DNA from: RYN-230 sp963814645
Lineage (GTDB): Bacteria > Actinomycetota > Actinomycetes > Streptosporangiales > Streptosporangiaceae
DNA: 64,000 nt
Direction of reading: 5' to 3'
Assembly: GCA_963814645.1 (NCBI GenBank)
Contig: CAWFDX010000004.1
Span: 2,232,001-2,296,000 of the forward strand
Shown one piece after another: positions 7,159-15,272 of this stretch. Made by a program: the position numbers and the translations under genes. The notes under the pieces are model-generated. The model saw only the letters and a program-made list of their open reading frames with translations, ran no database searches and was not told the DNA's origin. Each line of letters begins with the position of its first letter. Positions within the stretch are counted from its first letter, which is position 1.

Positions 7159-8260
7159 CCGGGGCCAGCACCAGGCCGCTGAGCGTGACCGTCAGCCCGG
7201 CCCGCTCGGCGGCGAACCCGACGGCCAGCGGGCCGAGCCCGCCTACTAGCGCGGCGGCGCTGCTCAGCGTGACCGCGATGCCGCTCTGCCCAGGCAGGCT
7301 GGCGTACAGCTGGGCCTGGGCCACCGGGTACCAGGGCGCGGTGGCGACAGTCAGCAGGGCCAGCACGGCCAGCTTGGCCGGGAAGCCCGGCACCAGCAGG
7401 AAGGCCGGGTAGAGCAGCAGCGCCACGGCCGCGCTGGCCCGCAGCAGCGGCAGGCCGGCCACCCGGTCCAGCACCCGGATCACCAGCACATCGCCGGCTA
7501 TCCCGGCGCCGTAGCGGACCGCCACGGCCAGTCCCGCCTGCACCGGCGAGGCGTGCCCAACGGCCACGAAGTAGACCGCGAGGAACCCGGTGAACACGTC
7601 GAGCAGCAGGTCACTCACTTCCAGCAGGGCCAGCCAGCGGAGCACCCCGGCCTGGCGCAGCGCGCCGAGCACCTGACCCGGCACCTGCCGCAGCACGGGC
7701 GGGCCGGGATCACCGGCCGCCACCGCAGCGAGCCGCCAGCGGGCCATGCCGAGCCAGGCCACCGCGGCCGCCCCGGCGGCCACCAGGTAGCCGTCCCGCC
7801 AGCTGCCTCCGGCGGCCAGGATCCCGGTCAGCAGCAGCGGGCCGAGCACCGCGCCCACCGAGCCGGCCAGACCCCACCGGGCCATGTGCTGCTCCTGGCG
7901 GCCCGGGTCGGCGTCCATCAGGCCGGCCTGGGCCAGGCTGACGAACGCGCCCGAGGCCGGGTAGAACACGATGAACGAGATCAGCAGCCCGGTGAACGAC
8001 CGGGCCAGCGCGGTGCCCAGCAGCGCGGCCAGGAACACGGCGCCACCGGCCAGGATGATCCGGCCGCGGCGGCGCCCCTGCCCGGCCAGCGCGCCGACCG
8101 GCAACTCCAGCAGGCTGCCGATCAGCACCGGCGCCGCGGCCAGCAGCCCGAGCTGGCCATAGCTGAGCCCGAAGTCATGGCGGATGAGCGGCAGCGCGGC
8201 GGCCCGGATGCCGTCAGCCAGCTCGTCGGCCAGCACGACGGCCAGCGCAGCCGCCAGCAC
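7109..8260 (-). CDS. MFS transporter
   Basis: This 383-residue membrane protein has about twelve hydrophobic helices and the two-fold MFS layout. The loop between helices 2 and 3 carries GALAGQGRRRGRIILAGG, matching the family motif G-x-x-x-D-R-x-G-R-R in weakened form, and IRHDFGLSYGQLGLLAAAPVL is the usual first periplasmic loop and helix 2. It may be a drug or metabolite exporter. GTG at 8260 is the only reasonable start, because the frame closes soon upstream. Its 3' end overlaps the PPOX gene by 50 bp on the other strand. A dispersed repeat lies just upstream, between it and the next divergent gene. Confidence 0.85.
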   Translation of the reverse strand: MLAAALAVVLADELADGIRAAALPLIRHDFGLSYGQLGLLAAAPVLIGSLLELPVGALAGQGRRRGRIILAGGAVFLAALLGTALARSFTGLLISFIVFYPASGAFVSLAQAGLMDADPGRQEQHMARWGLAGSVGAVLGPLLLTGILAAGGSWRDGYLVAAGAAAVAWLGMARWRLAAVAAGDPGPPVLRQVPGQVLGALRQAGVLRWLALLEVSDLLLDVFTGFLAVYFVAVGHASPVQAGLAVAVRYGAGIAGDVLVIRVLDRVAGLPLLRASAAVALLLYPAFLLVPGFPAKLAVLALLTVATAPWYPVAQAQLYASLPGQSGIAVTLSSAAALVGGLGPLAVGFAAERAGLTVTLSGLVLAPAIVLFLAWRRTGASCG

Positions 8261-8332
8261 CGCGCCGCTGACCAGCGCGGGCCGCTTGTCCCTGTTAGTT
8301 CACAGTCAACCGAAACCCATAACAGCGAGCTT

Positions 8333-8466
8333 ACTTTGCGCCTCCGGGGGCCCCGCCCACCTCCCCATCCCCCTTCACTGCCTCCTTCCCTCGTCGCTCA
8401 GGGCGCTCGTTCCTCGCTTCCTCGCTCCTCAGTCCAGTCGGCGGCGCGCCCCCTTTGGCGCGGGCG
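8333..8466. repeat. Dispersed repeat, copy A
   Basis: A roughly 85-bp core (8381-8465) reappears in inverted orientation at 49781-49861 with only a few mismatches. A flanking block (8334-8353, CTTTGCGCCTCCGGGGG) also matches, at a shorter distance, to 49866-49887. It lies between divergent genes and encodes nothing credible; it reads as serine/arginine-rich nonsense in all frames. Confidence 0.8.
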
Positions 8467-8481
8467 CTAACCTTGCCCGGC

Positions 8482-9237
8482 ATGTGGATTTCGCCCGCCG
8501 GCCGGGTCTACCTGACCACCGGCATCAGCCTGGCCGCGGTGGCCGTAGCCACCTGGACGGGCATGATGGCGGGCGCGGCGGTGACCGGGCGGGAATGGTG
8601 GACGCTCGGCGCGGTGGCGGCCAGCGTGACCGCGGCCGGGGTGCCCGCTTACGAGCAGATCCGCAAGGAGCGGATGCGGGCCCAGGCCGAGCAGCTCGCA
8701 GTGGACGCGGCGGTGGCCATGCGGGTGACCATGAACGACGCCCTGGACCCGATCGTCCGCCAGCTCGGCCGGGTGGTGACGGCGCGCGGCCAGCACGAGC
8801 GGGACGCCCTGCAGGAGGCGACGGTCCCGATGGTGGTGGACTCGGCCGCGCACCTGGTCGGCACCGGGCGGGTGCGGGCCTGCCTGTTCCGCTTCGCGCC
8901 GGGCACGCCGGGGATGCTGGTGCCCAGCCAGTACAGCGGCCGGGTAGACGACCCGCTGGACCCGATCACCGAAGGCAGCCCCGAGGGCGACCTGGTCTTC
9001 GGGATGATCCGGCGCAACCGGCACCTGTTCTACCCGGACCTGAACACGGCCGCGCCGCCCGGCTGGCGGCTCACCGCGCCGCAGACGTACAAGTCGTTCG
9101 CGGCCGTTCCGGTGGCGGCCGGGCGCAGCGCGTTCGGCATGCTGATGGTGGACGCGTTAGACAGCGACGGGATCCGGCGCACGGACGTGCCGCTGATCCG
9201 GCTGCTCGCCGGGCTGCTGGCCGACGCGCTAGCCTAG
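8482..9237 (+). CDS. Membrane-anchored GAF-domain-like protein
   Basis: This 251-residue protein has two N-terminal membrane helices (about residues 9-28 and 34-54) followed by a charged linker helix (EQIRKERMRAQAEQL). The soluble domain of about 170 residues ends TYKSFAAVPVAAGRSAFGMLMVDALDSDGIRRTDVPLIRLLAGLLADAL, read in pieces; this is the typical second half of a GAF sensor fold. No output domain follows, so it may sense a ligand and pass the signal to a partner. I prefer the ATG at 8482; a TAACCT box eight bases before it suggests a leaderless message. Function is otherwise unknown. Confidence 0.72.
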   Translation: MWISPAGRVYLTTGISLAAVAVATWTGMMAGAAVTGREWWTLGAVAASVTAAGVPAYEQIRKERMRAQAEQLAVDAAVAMRVTMNDALDPIVRQLGRVVTARGQHERDALQEATVPMVVDSAAHLVGTGRVRACLFRFAPGTPGMLVPSQYSGRVDDPLDPITEGSPEGDLVFGMIRRNRHLFYPDLNTAAPPGWRLTAPQTYKSFAAVPVAAGRSAFGMLMVDALDSDGIRRTDVPLIRLLAGLLADALA

Positions 9238-9293
9238 CGGTTGACCGCGCACAGCGGCCCGCTGACACTGAGTTCGTGGCGAAGGGTGCGGAG

Positions 9294-9455
9294 ATGGCGG
9301 CGCACATCACCATCGAGGACGACGACGATCGTCCGGAGCGGATGGTGGCTGACCCGGACGGCTACTTCGCCGCGGCCCGCCAGCGCGCCGAGCGGGAGCT
9401 TGCGCACCAGTCCCGCGGGCTGTTCCCCTCGCTGCTCCGCAAGCACCACCGTTAA
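9294..9455 (+). CDS. Small hypothetical protein (53 residues)
   Basis: The frame opens with MAAHITIEDDDDRPERM and continues with a charged helix AARQRAERELAHQSRG and a basic tail. A GAAGGG ribosome-binding site lies seven bases before the ATG; a GTG at 9276 is an alternative. It ends tail-to-tail with the kinase-like gene, overlapping by four bases. It has no membrane segment or recognised domain. Its regular amino-acid composition and ribosome site make it a likely real gene, but function is unknown. Confidence 0.55.
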   Translation: MAAHITIEDDDDRPERMVADPDGYFAAARQRAERELAHQSRGLFPSLLRKHHR

Positions 9456-10345
9456 CGCAGCCGCTCCGGGCCGAGCACGGCGCGGAGCGTGTGCCGGCCG
9501 ACCGCGGCCAGCTGCGGGTTGTCCGCCGAGTGCGCGAGATATACCAGTCCCAACGCCAGTGCCCAGCCGGTGGCCCGGGCCCAGTCGGCGTCGCTGGCCC
9601 CGGCGGAATCCCGGAATGCCCGGTGCCAGTCGGCGGGCAGCAGCATCCAGCCGACGGACAGGTCGGCGGCCGGGTCGCCGGCGGTGAGATCGCCGAAGTC
9701 GAGCACACCGCTGAGCCCGCCGTGGTGCACCAGGATGTTGGCTGGGTGCAGATCACCGTGTACCCACACCGGCGGCTCCCGCCAGCGCGGCGCGGCCAGC
9801 GCGGCCGCCCACGCCCGCCGGGCCGCCCGGGCATCGACCTGCTCCGCAACCACGCTCAGGTTCTGCATGACGGTGTCGGTGCGGTCGGCCAGCGGCACCC
9901 CGCGGAACGGGTTGACCGGGGCGTCCGCGGGCGCTGGTGCGTGCAGCGCGGCCAGGAAGCCGCCCAGGCTGACCGCGGCCGCCGCCGGGTCGGCGGGCGG
10001 TGTCTCGGCCGCCACCTGGCCGGGCAGGTACGGCACGATGCTCCACGGCCACGGATAGCCGGGCCCGGGCCGCCCGGTCCGCACCGGCGCCGGGATGGGC
10101 AGTGGCAGCCGGGGCGCCAGGACCGGGAGCCAGCGCTGCTCGTGCACGGCCAGCTGGGCGGCCATTTCCCGCCGCGGCAGCCGGGCCAGCAGATCGCCGC
10201 CGACCCGGAACACCGCGTTGTCCCACCCGTTGGCCAGCACCGTGACCGGCTGACCGGCCAGGTCAGGATGCTGCTCGGCGAGCAGCCGCCAGAGCAGCGC
10301 CGGAGTGACGTCCACCTCAGCGGCTGGCATCGGCTGCGGCCCCAC
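9452..10345 (-). CDS. Aminoglycoside phosphotransferase-family kinase
   Basis: This 297-residue protein has the APH/choline-kinase fold. The nucleotide-binding lysine region is replaced by NGWDNAVFRVGGDLLARLPR. The catalytic loop is VHGDLHPANILVHHG, with Asp in HGDLHPAN, and the metal-binding motif is VLDFGDLTAGDPAADLS. Members phosphorylate small molecules such as antibiotics, sugars or amines; the substrate here is unknown and resistance should not be assumed. The GTG start at 10345 is supported by TACGCT placed exactly six bases upstream, consistent with a leaderless transcript; an ATG at 10333 is an alternative. Confidence 0.85.
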   Translation of the reverse strand: MGPQPMPAAEVDVTPALLWRLLAEQHPDLAGQPVTVLANGWDNAVFRVGGDLLARLPRREMAAQLAVHEQRWLPVLAPRLPLPIPAPVRTGRPGPGYPWPWSIVPYLPGQVAAETPPADPAAAAVSLGGFLAALHAPAPADAPVNPFRGVPLADRTDTVMQNLSVVAEQVDARAARRAWAAALAAPRWREPPVWVHGDLHPANILVHHGGLSGVLDFGDLTAGDPAADLSVGWMLLPADWHRAFRDSAGASDADWARATGWALALGLVYLAHSADNPQLAAVGRHTLRAVLGPERLR

Positions 10346-10376
10346 TCCCTCAGCGTAGGCCGCATTGCTGGGAAAG

Positions 10377-11609
10377 CTATAAGAGCGCCTCGGCGAGCAG
10401 GGCCAGCACCGCCTCGGGCGCTTCGAGCTGCGGCAGGTGCCCGGCGTCCGGCACCAGCCGGAAGTCAGCGCCCGGAATGGCGGCCGCGTATTCCTGGCCG
10501 TAGGCCGGGGTGAACATCCGGTCCGCCTCGCCCCAGACCACGAGCGTGGGCACGGTCAGGCCGGCCAGCCGCGCGGCCAGGCCGGGGTCGGCCATCGACC
10601 GGCCGCCGTAGACCTCCAGGGCGGCCCGGTTGCCCGCCGCGATGGCCTGCTGTTCGCTGGTCAGCTGAGCCGGGTCGATCCGGAACCGGTCCGGGTGCGC
10701 GAAGCTGGCGTCGAAGACCTGGTCCAGTGTCATCGCGAAGTAGTCCGCCGCGGGGTGGTCAGCCGAGGCCAGCCCGGCCGCGTCCAGCAGCACCAGCCGG
10801 CTGACCCGGTCCGGCGCGGCCAGCGCCACTTCGGCGGCGATCCAGCCGCCGATCGAGCTGCCCAGCACGGTAACTCCGGTCAGGCCAAGCTGGCCGAGCA
10901 GGTTGCCGTATAGCTCACCAAGCTCGCGGGCCGAGTCGAGCCCGGCCGGGCGCGGTGTGCCGCCGAAGCCCGGGTGCACCGGGGTGAGTACCTGGACCGG
11001 GAACCGCTCGGCCAGCAGGCCGGCGAAGCCAGCCACCGAATCCGGGCCGGCCCCGCCGTGCAGCAGCAGCACCGGGCGGCCGCGCTGGGTGACGGTGACC
11101 GGGATCTCCCCGGACGATGTAGCCACCTGGTACGTCGTGGTGCTGGGGTCGTCCGGGTAGCTGGTGGCGGGCTCGGTCGCGTACCGGCTCATCACCGCCA
11201 CGGTCGACCCCGGGGTCAGCGCCGCCCCCTGTTCGAGCATGCTGCGCAGGTCACGGAAGTACTGCACATACAGGTCCGGGGTGAACGTGTTGAGCAGGAC
11301 CAGCGGCTCGTCACCGGGATTGGCGAAGGTGTGCGGGGCGCCCGGCGGGATCATCGCCAGGCTGCCGGCCGGCGCGTCGTAGCTCTCCGCGCCGACGGTG
11401 AACCGGGCCGTCCCGGAGACCACGTAAAAGCCCTCGTCGTGCCGGGCATGCCGGTGCTGCGGTGGGCCGCCGGAATGCGGCGCCACGGTGATCTCGCCCA
11501 TACCGAGGCGGTGCCCGGTCGTGCTGCCGTCCTCCAGGATGCGCATCGTGGTCGGTCCCAGGTGGATGACGTCGCCGCCGCTGGGGCCGGTAATGGAAGC
11601 CTTGGTCAT
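10377..11609 (-). CDS. Fusion of an N-terminal cupin and a C-terminal alpha/beta hydrolase
   Basis: This 410-residue protein has two domains. Residues about 10-120 are a cupin: PQHRHARHDEGFYVVSG carries the metal-binding His-x-His and the acidic ligand, and PPGAPHTFANPG supplies the later histidine. Residues about 150-410 are an alpha/beta hydrolase with oxyanion segment LLLHGGAGP, nucleophile elbow GSSIGG, acid VWGEADRMF and catalytic histidine DAGHLPQLE. The ATG at 11609 has an AGGGAAAG site upstream. It is divergent from a tetR gene with repeated operator-like sites between, so it is probably the repressed target. It may degrade or modify a ligand that also binds the regulator; substrate unknown. 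Confidence 0.85.
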   Translation of the reverse strand: MTKASITGPSGGDVIHLGPTTMRILEDGSTTGHRLGMGEITVAPHSGGPPQHRHARHDEGFYVVSGTARFTVGAESYDAPAGSLAMIPPGAPHTFANPGDEPLVLLNTFTPDLYVQYFRDLRSMLEQGAALTPGSTVAVMSRYATEPATSYPDDPSTTTYQVATSSGEIPVTVTQRGRPVLLLHGGAGPDSVAGFAGLLAERFPVQVLTPVHPGFGGTPRPAGLDSARELGELYGNLLGQLGLTGVTVLGSSIGGWIAAEVALAAPDRVSRLVLLDAAGLASADHPAADYFAMTLDQVFDASFAHPDRFRIDPAQLTSEQQAIAAGNRAALEVYGGRSMADPGLAARLAGLTVPTLVVWGEADRMFTPAYGQEYAAAIPGADFRLVPDAGHLPQLEAPEAVLALLAEALL

Positions 11610-11642
11610 GTGATCACTTTCCCTGCCCACGTCCGCTTTGTA

Positions 11643-11723
11643 AGAGTTAACTCTCACGAAGATAGCTTGCTCACATGAAGTATGCAAGAGTACTCTCACG
11701 AAGAGAGCTAACACTCACGATGG
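11643..11723. promoter_or_regulatory. Repeated operator-like elements between the cupin-hydrolase gene and tetR
   Basis: Two copies of ACTCTCACGAAGA occur at 11650-11662 and 11692-11704, 42 bp apart, each preceded by a palindrome: AGAGTTAACTCT (11643-11654) and AGAGTACTCT (11687-11696). A degenerate third copy, ACACTCACGATGG, lies at 11711-11723 immediately before the tetR start. The 42-bp phase equals four DNA turns. These are probable binding sites of the adjacent TetR regulator on a bidirectional promoter. Confidence 0.7.
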
Positions 11724-11730
11724 AGGGCCG

Positions 11731-12390
11731 ATGACGGCCGCAGCCAAGGACACCGCGGGGCCCGCGAACCAGGCCGCCACTGGGCGCGCGAACCAGAAGG
11801 CCAGGACGCGCCGGGCCATCATGGATGCCTGCCGTGAGCTGACCCGGTCCGGCGCCGAGGTGACGATGCCGGACGTGGCCCGCGCGGCCATGGTGTCCGA
11901 GGCCACCGCGTACCGTTACTTCCCCGACCTGGCCACGTTGCTGCAGGAGGCGCTGGCCGGGCTGTGGCCGGCGCCCGCCGAGGCACTGGCCCCGGTGGCC
12001 GGCTCGGCCGACCCGGCCGAGCGGGTCGGCTTCGCCTGCGCCTACCTGTTCCGCGGCGTGCACGCCTACCAGGGCTCGGTGCGCGCGATGATCTCGCACA
12101 CGATCGTGGCCCCGGGGCAGGCGCAGGCCCGGCCCGGGATCCGGTTCGGCCTGCTGGACTACGCGCTGGCGCCGTTCGCCGACCCGGCCGGGCCGGCCTT
12201 CCTGCCGCCCGCCGCGATGGCCCGGCTGAAGCAGCAGCTCGCCGTCGTGGTCAGCGCCGAGGCGCTGTTCGTGCTGACCGATCTGTGCGGCCTGTCCGTG
12301 GACGAGGCCATTGCCGCCACGGTGCCCGCGGCCGAGACGCTGACCAGGGCCGCGTTCGCCGGCCGGGACAGCTCAGCCCGAGCCGGCTGA
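11731..12390 (+). CDS. TetR-family transcriptional regulator
   Basis: This 219-residue regulator has its helix-turn-helix at about residues 28-72: TRRAIMDACRELTRSGAEVT, then MPDVARAAMVSEATAYRYFPDLATLLQEAL, the YRYF block being diagnostic. The rest is a helical ligand-binding domain of normal length. A GGAGGG site precedes the ATG. Divergent transcription from the cupin-hydrolase gene and the shared repeated sites suggest it represses both itself and that gene, released by a small molecule. The last 18 bp overlap the convergent sugar transporter gene. Confidence 0.93.
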   Translation: MTAAAKDTAGPANQAATGRANQKARTRRAIMDACRELTRSGAEVTMPDVARAAMVSEATAYRYFPDLATLLQEALAGLWPAPAEALAPVAGSADPAERVGFACAYLFRGVHAYQGSVRAMISHTIVAPGQAQARPGIRFGLLDYALAPFADPAGPAFLPPAAMARLKQQLAVVVSAEALFVLTDLCGLSVDEAIAATVPAAETLTRAAFAGRDSSARAG

Positions 12391-13845
12391 CATCTCCCTG
12401 GTGGCGGGCGAACTGGACGCACTGCTCCCGTCAGCCGGTGCCGGCCAGCGGTGCCCTCCGGTCCAGTACTGGCCGATGTTCTCCAGCGGGCGGCCCTTGG
12501 TCTCCGGCACGAACCGGTAGACGAAGATGATCGCCAGGCCCGCGAAGATCGCGTAGATCCAGAACGTCCAGGACTTGCCGACCGCCCCGATCAGCGACAG
12601 GAACGTCACCGTAATCAGCAGGTTGGCGCTCCAGTTCGCGACCGAGGACGCGCTGGCCCCGGCGGCCCGCAGCCTATTGGGGAACACCTCCGCGCTCATC
12701 AGCCAGAACAGCGGCGAAATGGACAGCGAGTAGCACGCGACGTAGACCAGCAGGATGATGACGACGCCGGCGCCCCAGCTCTTGGCGCCCAAGTGGAACG
12801 CCAGGCCGAGCAGCACCAGCATCGAGCCCATGCCGGCCAGCCCCAGGTAGAACAGGGTCTTGCGGCCCACCACGTTGACGAACGCGATCGTGGGCAGCAC
12901 GAACACGAACAGCACCGCTCCGACGTAGATCGTGGGCAGCAGCGGGTTGCCGCTCACCCCGGCGTAGCCGAAGATCGTCGGCGTGTAGAACAGCACCGTG
13001 TTCGGCCCGACGAACTGCTGGAAGAGCGCCAAGCCGACGCCGGCGATGAGCGCGCCGCGCAGGCCCGGGCGGAGCAGCTCGCGCCACGATGTCCCCGCAC
13101 TGTCCTCGATGTTGCGGTGCAGCGCGTCCAGTTCCTGCTTCTTGTGCCGCGGGTTGATCCGGTCGAGCACCGCCGCGACGTCATCCCACCGCCCCTGCAT
13201 GCCCAGCCAGCGCGGGGAATGCGACATGAACAGCATGCCGACACCCAGCGCGGTAGCGGGAATTACGGCCGCCGCGAACATGGGCCGCCAGCCCCAGCCC
13301 GCCGAGTCGAACGCGTAGTCCAGTACGTAGGAGAGCAGGATGCCGCCGGAGATGGCGAGCTGCTGCAGGATCACCAGCCCGCCGCGGATGGACACCGGGG
13401 ACATCTCGGCGATGTAGGTCGGCACCACCAGCGACGACGCGCCGACCGCGATCCCGGTGATGATGCGGAAGGCGAGGAACGAGCCGAGGTCCCACGAGAT
13501 GGCGGTGAGGATCGCCCCAATGCCGTACAAGATCGCCATGGCGAGCAGCGTGTACCGGCGGCTGAACCGGTCGGCCATCCGCCCGCCGATGACCGCGCCG
13601 ATCACCGCGCCGATGAGCACCGCCGCGACGGCCAGTTCCTCGGTGGCACTGCTCAGGTGGAACGCGCTCTTCAGCAGATTCTCGGCCCCGCTGATGACGC
13701 CGATGTCGTACCCGAACAGCATGCCGCCGATGGCCGCGATCGCCGCGACCAGGTAGGTGTAACGCGGGGTGTCCCGGACCGCGGTCAGCGAGGACCGGAT
13801 CGACGGGGCTTCCATTGTCGCGGTGTCGTTATTCTCTGCAGCCAT
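12373..13845 (-). CDS. Sugar porter-family MFS transporter
   Basis: This 490-residue proton symporter or facilitator of the sugar porter family has twelve predicted helices. Family motifs are visible: GYDIGVISGA in helix 1, GGRMADRFSRRY in loop 2-3, FRIITGIAVGASSLVVPTYI in helix 4, SPRWL after helix 6, QQFVGPNTVLFYTPTIF in helix 7 and VPETKGRPLE after helix 12. The helix 7 QQ-x-x-G pattern places it near XylE/GalP/glucose transporters, where it contacts the sugar. AGTGGAGGCGG before the ATG is a good ribosome site. No sugar-catabolic genes adjoin it, so the substrate remains open. Confidence 0.92.
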   Translation of the reverse strand: MAAENNDTATMEAPSIRSSLTAVRDTPRYTYLVAAIAAIGGMLFGYDIGVISGAENLLKSAFHLSSATEELAVAAVLIGAVIGAVIGGRMADRFSRRYTLLAMAILYGIGAILTAISWDLGSFLAFRIITGIAVGASSLVVPTYIAEMSPVSIRGGLVILQQLAISGGILLSYVLDYAFDSAGWGWRPMFAAAVIPATALGVGMLFMSHSPRWLGMQGRWDDVAAVLDRINPRHKKQELDALHRNIEDSAGTSWRELLRPGLRGALIAGVGLALFQQFVGPNTVLFYTPTIFGYAGVSGNPLLPTIYVGAVLFVFVLPTIAFVNVVGRKTLFYLGLAGMGSMLVLLGLAFHLGAKSWGAGVVIILLVYVACYSLSISPLFWLMSAEVFPNRLRAAGASASSVANWSANLLITVTFLSLIGAVGKSWTFWIYAIFAGLAIIFVYRFVPETKGRPLENIGQYWTGGHRWPAPADGSSASSSPATREMSAGSG

Positions 13846-14053
13846 TCACGCCGCCTCCACTCCTCGTGCCCGCAGCCTCGCGGCGAGTCGCGTCCGGGCG
13901 GCCTGGGCGGCCATTCCGGGGAACGCCGGAGCTGCCGTCACCGGGCGCGGAGGCCTTACCTGATGAGCGTGCTGAGTCAGGCTGCTACCCAGCACCGCAG
14001 CCTTAAATCGTGAGACGACGCAAACGGCGCGCCCAGCCGGCCCGGCGGGCTGG

Positions 14054-14863
14054 TCAGCTGCGGTCCGCCACCCCGGCGGCCAGCCGGATGATGGTGAACG
14101 CCGCGCCCTGCGGGTCGGTGAGGATGGCCAGGCGCCCCGGTGGCGCGTCGGCCGGCGGGACCGTCACCTGCCCGCCCAGCTCGGTGGCCCGGGCCGCGGC
14201 GGCGTCGCAGTCGGTGACCGCGAAGTAGACCACCCAGCGCGGCGGGACGTCGGCCGGCCACTCCTCGTCCATGTGCACCATGCCGCCGACCGTGCGCCCG
14301 GCCAGCCGCCATTCGGTGTACGTCATCGGGCCCATCTCGCTGGTGTCCGGCGCCCAGCCGAACACGCTGCCGTAGAACGCGCCCGCCGCCCCGGTGTCCC
14401 GGCAGGCCAGTTCGCTCCAGCAGAAGCAGCCCGGGTCGTTGACCAGCCGTGCGCCGCGGAACGCGGCGGGCTGCCACACCGCGAACCTGGCCCCCTGGTC
14501 GTCGGCGAACATGGCCATCGTGCCCTGCCCGGGCACCTCGGCGGGCGGGGCCAGGACCTGCCCGCCGGCCGCGGTCACCCGGCCGGCCGCGGCATCGCCG
14601 TCGGTCACGCTGACGTAGGTGTTCCAGGCCGCCCGCCCGCCGCCCGGGGTGGGCATCAGGCCGGCCACCACCCGGCCGTGGAACTCGCCGGGCGGCGTGC
14701 CGGCCGGGGCGAAGAACGTGTATGCCGCGTCCCCGCCGGGCGGGGCGGCCTGGGCCGCCCAGCCGAACAGCCCGGTATAGAACGTGGCGGAGGCCGCCGG
14801 GTCGCTCGTGGACAAGTCAACCCAGCACGGCGTGCCTGGCGGATACGCCGTCATCGCAGGCAT
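14054..14863 (-). CDS. Two-domain VOC (glyoxalase/bleomycin-resistance-like) protein
   Basis: This 269-residue protein is made of two repeated VOC modules. The first begins GTPCWVDLSTSDPAASATFYTGLFGW and the second CFCWSELACRDTGAAGAFYGSVFGW, each quoted only as a family landmark; each module ends with a DDQGARFAVWQP- or TDPQGAAFTIIR-type strand. The proteins bind metal or act as small-molecule sequestering or isomerising enzymes, and the actinobacterial two-domain type is often called a hydroxylase without proof. ATG at 14863 is chosen because GGGGGAGGGA precedes it; upstream codons do not match the family. Function is unassigned. Confidence 0.85.
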   Translation of the reverse strand: MPAMTAYPPGTPCWVDLSTSDPAASATFYTGLFGWAAQAAPPGGDAAYTFFAPAGTPPGEFHGRVVAGLMPTPGGGRAAWNTYVSVTDGDAAAGRVTAAGGQVLAPPAEVPGQGTMAMFADDQGARFAVWQPAAFRGARLVNDPGCFCWSELACRDTGAAGAFYGSVFGWAPDTSEMGPMTYTEWRLAGRTVGGMVHMDEEWPADVPPRWVVYFAVTDCDAAAARATELGGQVTVPPADAPPGRLAILTDPQGAAFTIIRLAAGVADRS

Positions 14864-14986
14864 CGCGTCCCTCCCCCTGGCCGCGGGTGTCACTGTGGCC
14901 TCGCTGACCATACCGCCCGCCGCACCATCCGCGCCTGGCCCGGGCGCATCTCGCCACCCGGCCGTGGCCACACGTAAGATTCTGCT

Positions 14987-15202
14987 GTGCCACGTTACGA
15001 GTACCGATGCCGGGCCTGCGGGGACACGTTCGAGCGCACCCGGCCGATGAGTGAGTCAGCCGAGCCATGCCCGTGCCCGCAGGGGCACGACGACACGGTG
15101 AAGCTGCTGTCCACCGTCTCGGTCGGCGGCCGGGCCGGCGCGCAGACCGCACCGCGATCTGGCGGTGGCGGCTGCTGCGGTGGCGCCTGCGGCTGCGGCT
15201 GA
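14987..15202 (+). CDS. FmdB-family zinc ribbon protein
   Basis: This 71-residue protein starts PRYEYRCRACGDTFERTRPM, the N-terminal zinc ribbon of FmdB/regulatory proteins, with the first Cys-x2-Cys knuckle at residues 8-11; the second knuckle is the CPCPQGHDD segment. The tail is rich in Gly and Cys (GGGGCCGGACGCG) and could bind metal. The GTG start has TAAGAT exactly six bases upstream and no Shine-Dalgarno, so it is probably leaderless. Function in this family is poorly defined; some members affect porin or amide-degradation gene expression. Confidence 0.85.
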   Translation: MPRYEYRCRACGDTFERTRPMSESAEPCPCPQGHDDTVKLLSTVSVGGRAGAQTAPRSGGGGCCGGACGCG

Positions 15203-15212
15203 GCCCGCCCCG

Positions 15213-15272
15213 GTAAGCCAGCACGGTGTCAGCCAGCACGGGGTCAGCCAGCACGGGGTCAGCCAGCACGGG
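15213..15272. repeat. 15-bp tandem repeat (four units) creating the start of the next gene
   Basis: Units of GTCAGCCAGCACGGG occur at 15228-15242, 15243-15257 and 15258-15272, preceded by a variant GTAAGCCAGCACGGT at 15213-15227. The repeat encodes Ser-Ala-Ser-Thr-Gly units. The final G-to-T change in the variant unit produces the only usable in-frame start codon, GTG at 15226. Confidence 0.9.

Noticed and set aside
9452..10345. Aminoglycoside resistance determinant
   Set aside because: Only the broad kinase fold is visible; there is no resistance context and many such kinases act on other substrates.
12451..14013. Plus-strand open frame of 520 codons opposite the sugar porter
   Set aside because: Composition is that of reverse-strand coding (Arg, Asp, His, Gln-rich); the minus strand encodes a textbook sugar transporter.
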